DNA of 38,917 bases from JAFARZ01 sp035651595. GTDB taxonomy: Bacteria > Actinomycetota > Actinomycetes > Streptosporangiales > Streptosporangiaceae. The first letter of the stretch is position 1. Each line of letters starts with the position of its first letter. Of this stretch, positions 1 to 7,324 are shown in pieces. A program made the translations under genes and the position numbers. The DNA lies in contig DASRFJ010000199.1 of NCBI GenBank assembly GCA_035651595.1, positions 1-38,917 on the forward strand, written 5' to 3'. Below the pieces are notes generated by a model. It saw only the letters and a program-made list of their open reading frames with translations, was not told the DNA's origin and did not search any database.

Positions 1-1395
1 CGACGACCGGCCGAGCGCCCGCGGAATCGCCAGCGCGATCGCGGCGGCCACGGCGACGCCCGCCGCCCCGCCCCACACCGCAGGCGCCAGGCCGGCGACG
101 AACGACGCGCCGCTGGTGAACCCGCCGTGGGCCGAGAACACCGCGCCGAGCACGGCGATCCCGAACACGCCGCCCAGTTCGCGGATCGCGTTGTTCGCAC
201 CGGAGGCGATGCCCTCCTCGGACCGCCGCACCGAGCTGAGCACCACGTTGGCGACCGGCGCGAAGAACAGCGACATGCCCACGCCGGAGACCACGAACGC
301 CGGGACCATGTCCAGGTACGGCACCGCGGGCGAGGCGATCAGCGCGAGCCAGCCGAGCCCGATGGCCTGGAGGAACAGCCCGGAGGCCAGCAGCACCTTG
401 CCGCCGATCCGGTCCGACAGCGCGCCCGCGATCGGTGCGACAAGCACCGGCATGCCAGTCCACGGCAGCGTGCGGAGTCCGGCCTCCAGCGGGCTGTAGT
501 GCTGGACGACCTGGAGGAACTGGGCCAGCAGGAAGATCGACCCGAACATCCCGAAGAACATCAGCAGCGACGCCGCGTTGGTCATCGCGAAGCCACGGGA
601 GCGGAACAGCCGCATCGGCAGCATCGGCTCGCGGGCGCCGCGCAGTTCCCAGGCCACGAAGCCGGCCATCAGTATCGCGCCGATCACCATCGGCGGCAGC
701 ACGGTCAGGCTGGTCCAGCCGTGCGCGTTGCCGCGCACCACACCAAGCACGATGCCGAACAGCCCCAGGCTGGCCAGCAGCAGGCCGGGCACGTCCAGCC
801 GTGTCGAGGTGCCCTTGCTCTCCGCGAGCTTGGTGCGGGCGAACGGCAGCAGCGCGATGCCGATCGGCACGTTCACCCAGAAGATCCACTGCCAGGACGC
901 GCCCTCCACGATGGCGCCGCCGACCAGCGGGCCAAGCGCGACGGCCAGGCCGCCGACCGCACCCCAGGCGCCGAGCACCAGGCCGCGCCGCTCCGGCGGC
1001 ACGGCGGCGGACAGCAACGTCAGCGTCAGCGGGATCAGCACCGCCGCGCCCACGCCCTGCACCGCGCGGGCCGCGATCAGCCAGCCGATTCCGGGCGCCA
1101 GCGCCGCGGCCGCCGATCCGGCGGTGAACAACGCGAGCCCGCCGGTGAACATCCGCCGTCGGCCGAACCGCTCGCCCAGGGTCGCGCCGGTCAGCAGCAA
1201 TACCGCGAACGTCAGCGTGTACGCGTTCACCGTCCATTGCAGGCCCTCAAGCCCGGCGTGCAGGTGCTCGCGGATGGACGGCAGCGCTGTGGTCACCACC
1301 AGGTTGTCGAGCGACGCCATGAACAGCGCCGCGGACGTCACCACGAACGCCCAGATCATCCTGCTCTTCGAGGTCATCTCCCCGGTTCCCTTCAT
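1..1395 (-). CDS. DHA2-family MFS drug exporter (C terminus cut by the window edge)
   Basis: Multi-pass major facilitator protein, probably a proton-driven exporter of toxic compounds in the cytoplasmic membrane. 465 residues are visible and no stop is reached at base 1. The N terminus has the TM1 motif LFMASLDNLVVTTALP, followed by ERFGRRRMF (motif A between TM2 and TM3) and the motif-C-like stretch GAWGAVGGLAVALGPLVGG. These are typical of 14-TM EmrB/QacA transporters, which run to about 470-500 residues, so little is missing. The start is uncertain: ATG at 1395 lies 8 bases from a perfect palindrome and has no clear Shine-Dalgarno; ATG at 1377 is the alternative. A TetR gene lies directly upstream on the same strand, and both genes have related operator-like sites in front of them, so control of the exporter by that repressor is the natural reading. 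The substrate cannot be inferred. Confidence 0.9.
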   Translation of the reverse strand, partial: MKGTGEMTSKSRMIWAFVVTSAALFMASLDNLVVTTALPSIREHLHAGLEGLQWTVNAYTLTFAVLLLTGATLGERFGRRRMFTGGLALFTAGSAAAALAPGIGWLIAARAVQGVGAAVLIPLTLTLLSAAVPPERRGLVLGAWGAVGGLAVALGPLVGGAIVEGASWQWIFWVNVPIGIALLPFARTKLAESKGTSTRLDVPGLLLASLGLFGIVLGVVRGNAHGWTSLTVLPPMVIGAILMAGFVAWELRGAREPMLPMRLFRSRGFAMTNAASLLMFFGMFGSIFLLAQFLQVVQHYSPLEAGLRTLPWTGMPVLVAPIAGALSDRIGGKVLLASGLFLQAIGLGWLALIASPAVPYLDMVPAFVVSGVGMSLFFAPVANVVLSSVRRSEEGIASGANNAIRELGGVFGIAVLGAVFSAHGGFTSGASFVAGLAPAVWGGAAGVAVAAAIALAIPRALGRSS

Positions 1396-1403
1396 ATTTG
1401 CTA

Positions 1404-1417
1404 AGTGAGTACTCACT
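1404..1417. promoter_or_regulatory. Operator-like palindrome before the MFS gene
   Basis: AGTGAGTACTCACT is a perfect 14-bp palindrome, 8 bases upstream of the ATG at 1395. On the minus strand it reads TAGTGAGTACTCACTT. The same TAGTGAGT half-site occurs before the TetR gene (2078-2093), so both are probably bound by the TetR protein encoded between them. Confidence 0.65.
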
Positions 1418-1466
1418 AACTTCATTGGGCATAACGAAATCGGTTCTTGTCCCGGTATTTGTGCTT

Positions 1467-2066
1467 CTAAGGCTTAGGCTTCGGGCACCAGCTGGTCCAG
1501 CGCTCGTCGACCTCGGGCAGGTTCATCGCCGCGGCGACGTTCATCAGCATGCCGACCGCGAAAAAGTCCACCACGGTCTGATAGGGGAGCCCGGTCAGCC
1601 GCTCGACTAGCTCCCACAGCCGCCGGAACCCGGTGCGCGTGACCTCGCGGATGTCCGGATCCTCGCAGGCCGCGTACGCCTGCATCTGGATCAGCAGCAG
1701 GGTCCGGTCGTCGAGCAGCCGCTCGTACGCGTCCGCCATCGCGGCCAGTGCCTCGTCGCCGTACAGCCCTTCGGCCGCTCGGGCGAACTCGTCCCTGACC
1801 CGGCCGTTGCACCGCTCGATCAGCGCCAGGAACAGCGCCTTCTTGGTAGGAAACAGCCGGAACAAGTACGGCTGGCTGATCCCCGCACGCCGCGCGACCA
1901 CCTCGGTCGAAGTCCCCGCGTACCCGTGCACCGCGAACTCCGCGACCGCCTCCGTGAGCACCAGCTCCCGCCGCCGCTCCGCGGACATCCGCGTCCCCCC
2001 GGACCGCCCGCCGCCCGCGGACACCTGCGTCCCCGCGGACCGCTCGCCAACCGCCTGCTCAGCCAT
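1467..2066 (-). CDS. TetR-family transcriptional repressor
   Basis: About 199 residues. A TetR_N helix-turn-helix follows a disordered Ser/Gly/Arg-rich leader: LTEAVAEFAVHGYAGTS, then VVARRAGISQPYLFRLFPTK, the recognition helix and its capping segment. The rest is an all-helical ligand domain. The start is not certain. ATG 2066 has GGAGG only one base away, ATG 1991 has a G-rich stretch at better spacing, and GTG 2087 would lie inside the probable operator. It lies just upstream of the DHA2 exporter on the same strand. The shared half-site at 1404-1417 and 2078-2093 suggests autorepression plus repression of the exporter, with the exporter substrate or a mimic as inducer (inference). Confidence 0.88.
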   Translation of the reverse strand: MAEQAVGERSAGTQVSAGGGRSGGTRMSAERRRELVLTEAVAEFAVHGYAGTSTEVVARRAGISQPYLFRLFPTKKALFLALIERCNGRVRDEFARAAEGLYGDEALAAMADAYERLLDDRTLLLIQMQAYAACEDPDIREVTRTGFRRLWELVERLTGLPYQTVVDFFAVGMLMNVAAAMNLPEVDERWTSWCPKPKP

Positions 2067-2077
2067 GCCTCCAAAGT

Positions 2078-2093
2078 TAGTAACCACTCACTA
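2078..2093. promoter_or_regulatory. Operator-like site before the TetR gene
   Basis: On the minus strand this reads TAGTGAGTGGTTACTA, an imperfect palindrome that shares the half-site TAGTGAGT and the trailing ACT with the palindrome at 1404-1417. It lies 11 bases upstream of the likely TetR start, a position suited to autorepression. Confidence 0.5.
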
Positions 2094-2153
2094 CTTTGTC
2101 AACCCCTCGCCCACCCCCTCCCGCCCCGCCCGCCAAGACTCGCCGCCAAGGGG

Positions 2154-2203
2154 GGTGCGTGGCCCACGAGACCCCCTCTAGGGCGCTTCGGGGGCCACGC
2201 ACC
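2154..2203. repeat. Inverted repeat between the TetR and GMC genes
   Basis: Perfect 12-bp arms GGTGCGTGGCCC (2154-2165) and GGGCCACGCACC (2192-2203) with a 26-base loop. It lies in the divergent intergenic stretch 2067-2337. There is no T tract, so a standard terminator is not clear. It may be an intergenic repetitive palindrome. Confidence 0.55.
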
Positions 2204-2250
2204 TCCAGCGGGCCCCCCGCCCCCCGCTTCCCGCCCGCCCGGATCGCCGC

Positions 2251-2278
2251 CCAAAACGAGAACACGTTCTTGTTTTGG
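2251..2278. promoter_or_regulatory. KstR-like operator inside a 28-bp palindrome, before the GMC oxidoreductase
   Basis: The core AGAACACGTTCT (2259-2270) matches the inner part of the KstR box TnnAACnnGTTnnA; the two outermost bases differ. The core sits in a longer near-perfect palindrome with outer arms CCAAAAC and GTTTTGG. The site ends 59 bases before the GMC start. Similar extended sites occur at 9741, 10351 and 31705. Confidence 0.7.
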
Positions 2279-2337
2279 GGTCGGTGAGAGCGTAGAGTCC
2301 AGGCCAGCCGGACCACTTCTCCGTTGCGAGGGCCGAA

Positions 2338-3942
2338 ATGGATTCCACTGCCGACTACGTAGTCGCCGGAGCGGGCAGCGCCGGCTGCGTGCTGGCCAAG
2401 CGCCTGGCCGAGTCGGGTGCGAGCGTGATCCTGCTCGAGGCCGGCGGCCCGGACCGCACGATGCTGGTGCGCAAGCCCGGCATGATCGCGATCTTCCACA
2501 ACGTCCCGCAGCTGAAGAAGCGCCTGGACTGGGGCTATTACACCGTTCCGCAAAAGCATGCGCTGAACCGCGAGATCCCGCAGCCGCGCGGCCGGGTGCT
2601 CGGCGGCTCCGGCTCGATCAACGGCCTGCTGTTCGTCCGCGGCAACGCGAAGAACTACGACGACTGGGCCGCCGACGGCTGTCCGGGGTGGGCGTTCAAC
2701 GACGTGCTGCCCAGCTTCAAGCGGCTGGAGAACTGGGAGGACGGCGCGAGCGACCTGCGCGGAGCCGGCGGTCCGGTCCAGGTCACCAGGCAGAAGGACC
2801 TCACCCCCGCCTCGCAGGCGTTCATCGAGGCGCTCGCCGAGACGGCCGGCGTGAAGAAGAACGACGACTACAACGGCGAGTCGCAAGAGGGCGCGAGCAT
2901 CTTCCAGCAGAGCGCCCGCGACGGGCTGCGGTACAGCTCCTCGGTCGGCTACCTGGACAAGCACGGCCTGCCGAACCTCGAGGTCCGCACCGCAACGACG
3001 ATCACCAAGATCGTCATCGAGAACGGCCGGGCGACCGGCGTCCAGGTGCGCACCAAAGACGGCGTGAGCACGATCCGCGCGGGTAAAGAGGTCGTCCTCA
3101 CCGCGGGCGCCTTCGGCTCGCCGCACCTGCTGATGCTGTCCGGCATCGGGCCGGCCGCGCACCTGCGCGAGCACGGCATCGAGGTGCTGGCCGACCTGCC
3201 CGTCGGCGACAACCTGCACGACCACATGTTCGTCCCGATGACGTACGTGATGAAGAGCGCGGTCAACCGCGGCACCGCCCCCTATTTCTTCCGTGGCATG
3301 CTCAAGGAGCGGATCCGCGGCGGCACCTGGATGGCACGGACCGTCTTCGAGGCGGCCGGGTGGGTGCGCAGCTCGATCGCGGACAAGATCCCCGACATCC
3401 AGATCCACGTGCTGCCGTGGTCGTACCCGTTCCCCAACCAGGACGCGCCGATCCGGCACAAGGTGGACCCGCGTTCGGCGCTGACGATCATGCCGACACT
3501 GATCTACCCGAAGAGCCGCGGCACGCTCCGGCTCGCCTCCGCGGACCCGGCCGCGGCGCCGCTCATCGACTTCGGCTACCTGTCCGAGCCCGACGACACG
3601 ACCGTGCTGCTCGACGGCATGGAGCTGATCCGCGAGGTAATGGCCAGCAAGCTGATCGCCAGCGGGGTCGACCTGGAGCTGTCGCCCGGCAGCACGCACA
3701 AAGACCGCCAAGCGCTCGCCGCGGAGCTGCCGAACCGCGCCACATCCGTCTACCACGCGGTGGGCAGCTGCCGGATGGGCAGCGACGACCGCGCCGTCGT
3801 CGACCCCGCGCTCAAGGTGCGGGGTATCGAGGGCCTGCGCGTCGCGGACGCGTCGATCATGCCGGGCATCACCGGCGGTAACACGAACGCGCCCGCGATG
3901 ATGATCGGCGAGCACGCGGCGACGATCATGCTGGGCGGCTAA
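2338..3942 (+). CDS. GMC-family FAD-dependent oxidoreductase
   Basis: 534 residues, full length for glucose-methanol-choline oxidoreductases. The ADP-binding Rossmann motif GAGSAGCVLAKRLAES is near residue 11, GMC signature 1 lies around GGSGSINGLLFVRGN, and signature 2 around GAFGSPHLLMLSGIGP. The catalytic His is in YHAVGSCRMG (His473), with a second conserved polar site in GGNTNAPAMM. It probably oxidises an alcohol, passing electrons from FAD to O2 or another acceptor. GMC members include choline dehydrogenase and type I cholesterol oxidases; overall this one looks more like choline or alcohol dehydrogenases than a cholesterol oxidase. ATG 2338 has GAGG eight bases upstream. A KstR-like operator at 2251-2278 links it to steroid metabolism (inference). 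Confidence 0.92.
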   Translation: MDSTADYVVAGAGSAGCVLAKRLAESGASVILLEAGGPDRTMLVRKPGMIAIFHNVPQLKKRLDWGYYTVPQKHALNREIPQPRGRVLGGSGSINGLLFVRGNAKNYDDWAADGCPGWAFNDVLPSFKRLENWEDGASDLRGAGGPVQVTRQKDLTPASQAFIEALAETAGVKKNDDYNGESQEGASIFQQSARDGLRYSSSVGYLDKHGLPNLEVRTATTITKIVIENGRATGVQVRTKDGVSTIRAGKEVVLTAGAFGSPHLLMLSGIGPAAHLREHGIEVLADLPVGDNLHDHMFVPMTYVMKSAVNRGTAPYFFRGMLKERIRGGTWMARTVFEAAGWVRSSIADKIPDIQIHVLPWSYPFPNQDAPIRHKVDPRSALTIMPTLIYPKSRGTLRLASADPAAAPLIDFGYLSEPDDTTVLLDGMELIREVMASKLIASGVDLELSPGSTHKDRQALAAELPNRATSVYHAVGSCRMGSDDRAVVDPALKVRGIEGLRVADASIMPGITGGNTNAPAMMIGEHAATIMLGG

Positions 3943-3945
3943 CGT

Positions 3946-4275
3946 ATGCGGGCAGCGGTACTGCGTTCGGCCGAGGACGGAAAGCTCGTCGTCCAGGACG
4001 ACGTGACGGCCGTCGGTCCCGGACCCGGCCAGGTGCGGGTCGCGGTCAAGGCGGCCGGGGTGTGTCACTCCGACCTGTCGGCCCGCGACGGCGGGCTGCC
4101 CAGCCAGTATCCCGCGATCCTCGGCCACGAAGCGGCCGGCGAGGTGGTCGCCGTCGGCGAGGGCGTCACCGGCATCGCCGATCATCCGCCAGGTGATCGA
4201 GTTCGGCTAGCTCTGCTCACAGCAGAATCGGTAGGTGGCACGCCGGTGCGCGTGCTACAGCTGGACTATGGCTGA
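3946..4275 (+). pseudogene. Truncated zinc-dependent alcohol dehydrogenase
   Basis: 109 residues, against about 360-380 for an intact medium-chain zinc alcohol dehydrogenase. Residues 1 to about 79 are the start of the GroES-like domain, with the zinc ligand Cys in GVCHSDL and the GHEAAGEVVAVGEGV motif. After about base 4181 the frame leaves the family, loses the structural-zinc lobe and the whole NAD-binding domain, and ends inside the next gene. It starts 4 bases after the GMC stop and was probably co-transcribed with it. It looks like a 3' deletion remnant; a function for the stub is unlikely. The break falls where the upstream region of the HTH gene begins, so that gene may have arrived with the rearrangement. 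Confidence 0.75.
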
Positions 4276-4636
4276 CACCGCCCACCTGCACCTCGTCCCG
4301 TCCCAGCCGGACCGCGAGCCCCGTCCGGCGGAGCCCCTGTGGCGCGAGGTACTCGGCCGCCGGCTCCGCGTGCTTCGCCAGGACCAGGACGAGACGCTGG
4401 CCGAGACGGCCGGCCGGGCGGGCATCTCGCCGCAGTACCTGTCGGAGGTCGAGCGCGGCCGCAAGGAGCCGTCCAGCGAGATGATCGCCGCCCTCGCCGG
4501 GGCGCTGGGCACCACGCTCATCGACCTGACCGAGCAGGTGGCCGGCGACCTGCGCCGCCTCCAGGCGGCGGCCGCACCGGCCCCAGCCCGCCGCGCCCCC
4601 GCCGCTCCCCGCGCCCAGCTCTCCCTGGCCGCCTAA
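4268..4636 (+). CDS. clgR: XRE/Cro-type HTH regulator, ClgR-like
   Basis: 122 residues. One helix-turn-helix of the lambda-repressor type lies at about residues 25-85: GRRLRVLRQDQDETLAETAG, then SPQYLSEVERGRKEPSSEMI, with the strongly conserved LSEVERGxKExSSE stretch seen in ClgR. The tail is Ala/Pro-rich and disordered. ClgR activates clpP and other protein quality-control genes in actinomycetes. Here the gene faces a clpP pair 266 bases away, which supports the assignment. The tail lacks a clear Ala-Ala degradation tag of the kind seen in some ClgR proteins, apart from the final SLAA. ATG 4268 is preferred because it begins the conserved part; its Shine-Dalgarno is weak. The symbol is tentative. 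Confidence 0.72.
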   Translation: MADTAHLHLVPSQPDREPRPAEPLWREVLGRRLRVLRQDQDETLAETAGRAGISPQYLSEVERGRKEPSSEMIAALAGALGTTLIDLTEQVAGDLRRLQAAAAPAPARRAPAAPRAQLSLAA

Positions 4637-4901
4637 AAAATCATCTGCCGTTTTGGTTAATTCCGCGGCTCGCCGACCTCAGTTCCGCGCCGCGCCGCCG
4701 CATCCCCTGCCAGGAACCGGACACAAGCCACATTTCTGGCGCGCCGAGGGGCGCGCCAGATTAGTGCGGACACTTACCCCCCCAAAGTGGGAGGGTAAGT
4801 GTCCGCAATAATTTCTGATCACCTTGCCGAGCCGGAGCTAGCGTCGAACCTGACGGCAAATAAGCGGGCATTTCGGGCAACTTGCTTCACGAGCGCGCCG
4901 G
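4637..4901. other. Convergent intergenic region
   Basis: Lies between the convergent HTH gene and the clpP operon. It holds the long palindrome at 4765-4807 and an inverted pair GGCGCGCC / GGGGCGCGCC just before it (about 4739-4757). I see no gene here. Confidence 0.6.
4765..4807. repeat. Long palindrome, family copy 1
   Basis: Left arm TGCGGACACTTACCC (4765-4779) and right arm GGGTAAGTGTCCGCA (4793-4807) are perfect complements. Pairing continues into the C7/GGGAGGG centre with one mismatch and an AAAGT loop. The same sequence recurs at 31463-31513 and, collapsed, at 10185-10215. The flank GCCAGATTA on the left matches, in inverse, the ATCTGGC flank of the other copies. Between convergent genes it may act as a bidirectional terminator, although it has no T tract. 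Confidence 0.85.
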
Positions 4902-5519
4902 CTACGCGGCGGGTTTGGCCGCTTCCGCGGCGACTCGCTGGCCGAGGATGTGGTCGACAAGGCCGTATTCCAGAGCCCCGCGCGCGGTGAACACGCGGTC
5001 CCGGTCGGTGTCGTGCCGCAGCGTCTCCACCGACTGGCCGGTGTGCGCCGACAGGATCTCCTCGATCTCGGCGCGCATCCGCACGACTTCGTCGGCCTGC
5101 AGGATCAGGTCCGGGATCGGGCCCTGACCGCGCGCGGCCGGCTGGTGCAGGACCACCCGGGCGTGCGGCAGCACGGACCGGCTACCCGGCGCGCCGGCCG
5201 CCAGCAGCACCGCGCCGACCGCGATCGCCTGCCCGACGCAGGTGGTCGCCACCGGCGCCTGGATGAACTGCATGGTGTCGTAGATCGCCAGCATCGACGA
5301 CAGGTCGCCGCCCTCGCAGTTCACGTACAGGTTGATCTCCTGCTCACCGCTCTCCGCCTCCAGGTGCAGCAGCTGCGCGATCAGCGTGTTCGCCACCCCC
5401 GGGTCGATCGCCGTGCCGAGGTACACGATCCGCTCGGTGAGCAGGTGCGAGTACACGTCCATGATCCGCTCGCCGCGCGGGTCCCGTGCGATGACGTTGG
5501 GAATGGTGTAGCTGCTCAT
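4902..5519 (-). CDS. ClpP-family subunit lacking the catalytic serine (ClpR-like)
   Basis: 205 residues with the ClpP/crotonase fold and normal length for the family. The block that usually reads GQAxSMGAxLL reads GQAIAVGAVLL here, so position 100 is Ala instead of the nucleophilic Ser. The triad His (H125 in VLHQP) and Asp (D174 in TDRDR) are kept. The subunit should therefore be unable to cut peptides by itself but could assemble with the active subunit encoded just upstream, as ClpR does in cyanobacteria and plastids (family knowledge; the pairing is inference). It overlaps the upstream clpP stop by four bases (ATGA), implying translational coupling and equal dosage. Confidence 0.9.
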   Translation of the reverse strand: MSSYTIPNVIARDPRGERIMDVYSHLLTERIVYLGTAIDPGVANTLIAQLLHLEAESGEQEINLYVNCEGGDLSSMLAIYDTMQFIQAPVATTCVGQAIAVGAVLLAAGAPGSRSVLPHARVVLHQPAARGQGPIPDLILQADEVVRMRAEIEEILSAHTGQSVETLRHDTDRDRVFTARGALEYGLVDHILGQRVAAEAAKPAA

Positions 5520-6133
5520 TGCGTCACTCCAGACAGTCCGATCCGGTGCCGCCGCACGGGCATGAGCTGCCCGAACGAGTCGACGATGCCGTCGATGAAG
5601 CCGTACTCCCGCGCCTGGGCCGCGGTGTACCAGCGGTCGTGCAGCGAGTCCTCGAAGATCCGGTCGAACGGCTGCCCGGTGTCCTCGGCGATGATGCCGA
5701 GCACGGTGTCCACGGTGTACCGCAGGTCGTCGGCCTGGACCTCGATCTCCACGGCGGAGCCCCCGATGCCCGCCGAGCCCTGGTGCATGAGGATCCGCGC
5801 GTGCGGCAGCGCGAACCGCTTGCCGTGCGTGCCGGCCGACAGCAGGAACTGCCCGGCGCTGCACGCCAGCCCAAGCGCCAGCGTCGACACGTCGCACGGG
5901 ATGAGCCGCATCACGTCCCGGATCGCCAGCATGGACGGGATCGAACCGCCGGGCGAGTGGATCCACAGCGCGATGTCCGCGGTCGGATCCTGCGCGGCGA
6001 GCGTCAGCAGCTGTGTGGTCAGCAGCGTCCCGTTGTCGTCGTCGAGGATCCCGTCGAGCACGAGAATCCGCCGGTTCAGCAGCTGCTCGCGGGAGCGCCA
6101 GCTGAACATCGGTGCCTTTTCGTCGTTAGCCAT
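5516..6133 (-). CDS. clpP: ATP-dependent Clp protease proteolytic subunit
   Basis: 205 residues, serine peptidase S14. The triad is present: Ser92 in GLACSAGQF, His117 in ILMHQG and Asp166 in LHDRWYT. The stretch SPGGSIPSMLAIRDVM is the usual ClpP segment before the nucleophile block. The residue after Ser is Ala-Gly, where most ClpPs have Met-Gly. It forms barrels that degrade proteins unfolded by ClpX or ClpC in the cytoplasm. ATG 6133 is chosen because GAGG lies just upstream; a longer frame to 6193 would run through the palindromic promoter region. First gene of a two-gene operon with the serine-less paralogue. Two tandem palindromes at 6175-6210 are candidate ClgR sites. Confidence 0.93.
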   Translation of the reverse strand: MANDEKAPMFSWRSREQLLNRRILVLDGILDDDNGTLLTTQLLTLAAQDPTADIALWIHSPGGSIPSMLAIRDVMRLIPCDVSTLALGLACSAGQFLLSAGTHGKRFALPHARILMHQGSAGIGGSAVEIEVQADDLRYTVDTVLGIIAEDTGQPFDRIFEDSLHDRWYTAAQAREYGFIDGIVDSFGQLMPVRRHRIGLSGVTQ

Positions 6134-6174
6134 AACCTCAGGCTGCGCGACAAACTGACCGCGCGGACCCGTAC

Positions 6175-6189
6175 GCTGCCCACGGCAGC
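6175..6189. promoter_or_regulatory. Palindrome 1 before the clpP operon
   Basis: GCTGCCcacGGCAGC: 6-bp perfect arms, 3-base spacer, 42 bases upstream of the clpP ATG. The same leading ACGCTGCC recurs 20 bases away in the next palindrome, about two helical turns, which suggests paired protein binding sites. Confidence 0.5.
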
Positions 6190-6193
6190 ACAA

Positions 6194-6210
6194 CGCTGCC
6201 GTAAGCAGCG
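6194..6210. promoter_or_regulatory. Palindrome 2 before the clpP operon
   Basis: CGCTGCcgtaaGCAGCG: 6-bp perfect arms, 5-base spacer. Its CGCT...AGCG ends recall the CGC...GCG half-sites reported for ClgR, but the spacing is not the textbook one. It lies only 5 bases from the end of the sulfotransferase gene, so a role as terminator of that operon is also possible. Confidence 0.45.
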
Positions 6211-6214
6211 AGAA

Positions 6215-7324
6215 TCAGCGAAAGGCCGCCGCCACCTCCCCGGACGTCAGCCCGAAGTCCGCCAGCGAGTACCGGTGCCCGCTTCTCGACGAGGACCCGG
6301 CGGCCACGGCCCGCATCGCGTCCGCCGCCTCCCCGGACAGTGACAGGCCGAACGCCGCGTACACCTTCGCCACCACGTCCAGCGGAGAAGCCACCAGCGA
6401 CTCGTACGAGACGTCGTAAAACTGCCCGGCGGGATACCGGGTGCGTGCCTCGTTGAACGAGGCCAGCCCGCGCGACCACAGGTCCAGCTGGGTCCGCCCG
6501 ATGACCGGTCCCTGGAAGAGGGAAGACCAGCCCTCGGACGCCTGCGCTGCCAGCGAGCACATCGACGCCACCGCCACCTCGGGCGACCGGTGCGTGACGA
6601 CGACCATCGCGTCCGGGTACACGTCGAAGATCGCGTCCAGCGCGAACAGGTGCGACGGGTTCTTCAGCACCCACCGCCGGTCCGCCTCCCACAGGCCTAG
6701 CAGCTGGAGGTTCCGCCGGTGCCGCGCGTACGGCGCCTGCCATGGCTGCCCGGCCAGCCACGCCGAGTACGACGGCAGGTACGCAAGACACTCAAACGAC
6801 ACCGACCGGAACGACTGGCGCAGGAGCTGCCAGCACTCCTCGACCTGGTCGGCGCCCAGCTCGTGCACCGCGCCGAACGACGGGTTGGCCGCCTGGTGCC
6901 GAGCCAGCCCGGCCGCGACGAACTGGTACGCGGGATTGGAGTCCCACTCCGATCGCGGCGGCCGCGGCTGCGGCGCTTCCGCCAGCCACAGCTCAAGGCC
7001 CTGATGCGACGGATCGGCAACCAGAAGCCGGTGCAGGAACGTCGTACCGGTCCGCGGCAGCCCGGTCACGAAGATCGGCGCCCGCACCGGCACCGTGGCA
7101 TACCCGGGATGCGCGGCGAACCCGGCCTGCGACAGCAGCCGCGCCACCAGCGCCCCGCGCAGCAGCCCTCGCGCCGCCCGGACGCCGCGCTCGGTCAGCC
7201 CCGCCTCCGATTCGAACGACGACAGCAGCGCGGCGAACCCGTCGCCGAAGTCGTCCGGCCCGAAGTCGGACAGTCCGGTAATCGCCGAGGCCTTCTCGCT
7301 GAGCGACTCGACCGTGCCGATCAA
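6215..7324 (-). CDS. PAPS-dependent sulfotransferase
   Basis: 369 residues, sulfotransferase type 3 family. The 5'-phosphosulfate loop is FVTGLPRTGTTFLHRLL (about residues 85-101), and the 3'-phosphate-binding segment is VVVTHRSPEVAVASM. The family moves sulfate from PAPS to a hydroxyl or amine of a small molecule or lipid in the cytoplasm. The start is TTG at 7324, which overlaps the SDR stop (TTGA) and places SLSEKASAITGLSDFGPDDF at the N terminus as in related proteins. Last gene of the leftward operon with the SDR, DUF1214 and SnoaL-like genes and so probably under the KstR-like operator at 9741-9754. A steroid-derived acceptor is possible but not shown. Confidence 0.88.
   Translation of the reverse strand: MIGTVESLSEKASAITGLSDFGPDDFGDGFAALLSSFESEAGLTERGVRAARGLLRGALVARLLSQAGFAAHPGYATVPVRAPIFVTGLPRTGTTFLHRLLVADPSHQGLELWLAEAPQPRPPRSEWDSNPAYQFVAAGLARHQAANPSFGAVHELGADQVEECWQLLRQSFRSVSFECLAYLPSYSAWLAGQPWQAPYARHRRNLQLLGLWEADRRWVLKNPSHLFALDAIFDVYPDAMVVVTHRSPEVAVASMCSLAAQASEGWSSLFQGPVIGRTQLDLWSRGLASFNEARTRYPAGQFYDVSYESLVASPLDVVAKVYAAFGLSLSGEAADAMRAVAAGSSSRSGHRYSLADFGLTSGEVAAAFR

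Noticed and set aside
127..1404. A 425-codon open frame on the plus strand
   Set aside because: Antisense to the MFS gene and without recognisable domains; the minus-strand frame encodes a clear DHA2 transporter.
2077..4185. A 702-codon open frame on the minus strand
   Set aside because: Antisense to the GMC oxidoreductase, with Asp/Arg/His-rich low-information composition. The plus-strand gene has clear family motifs.
6134..6193. Extension of ClpP to an upstream start at 6193
   Set aside because: The extra 20 residues do not resemble ClpP, and the region carries the paired palindromes; ATG 6133 with GAGG fits better.
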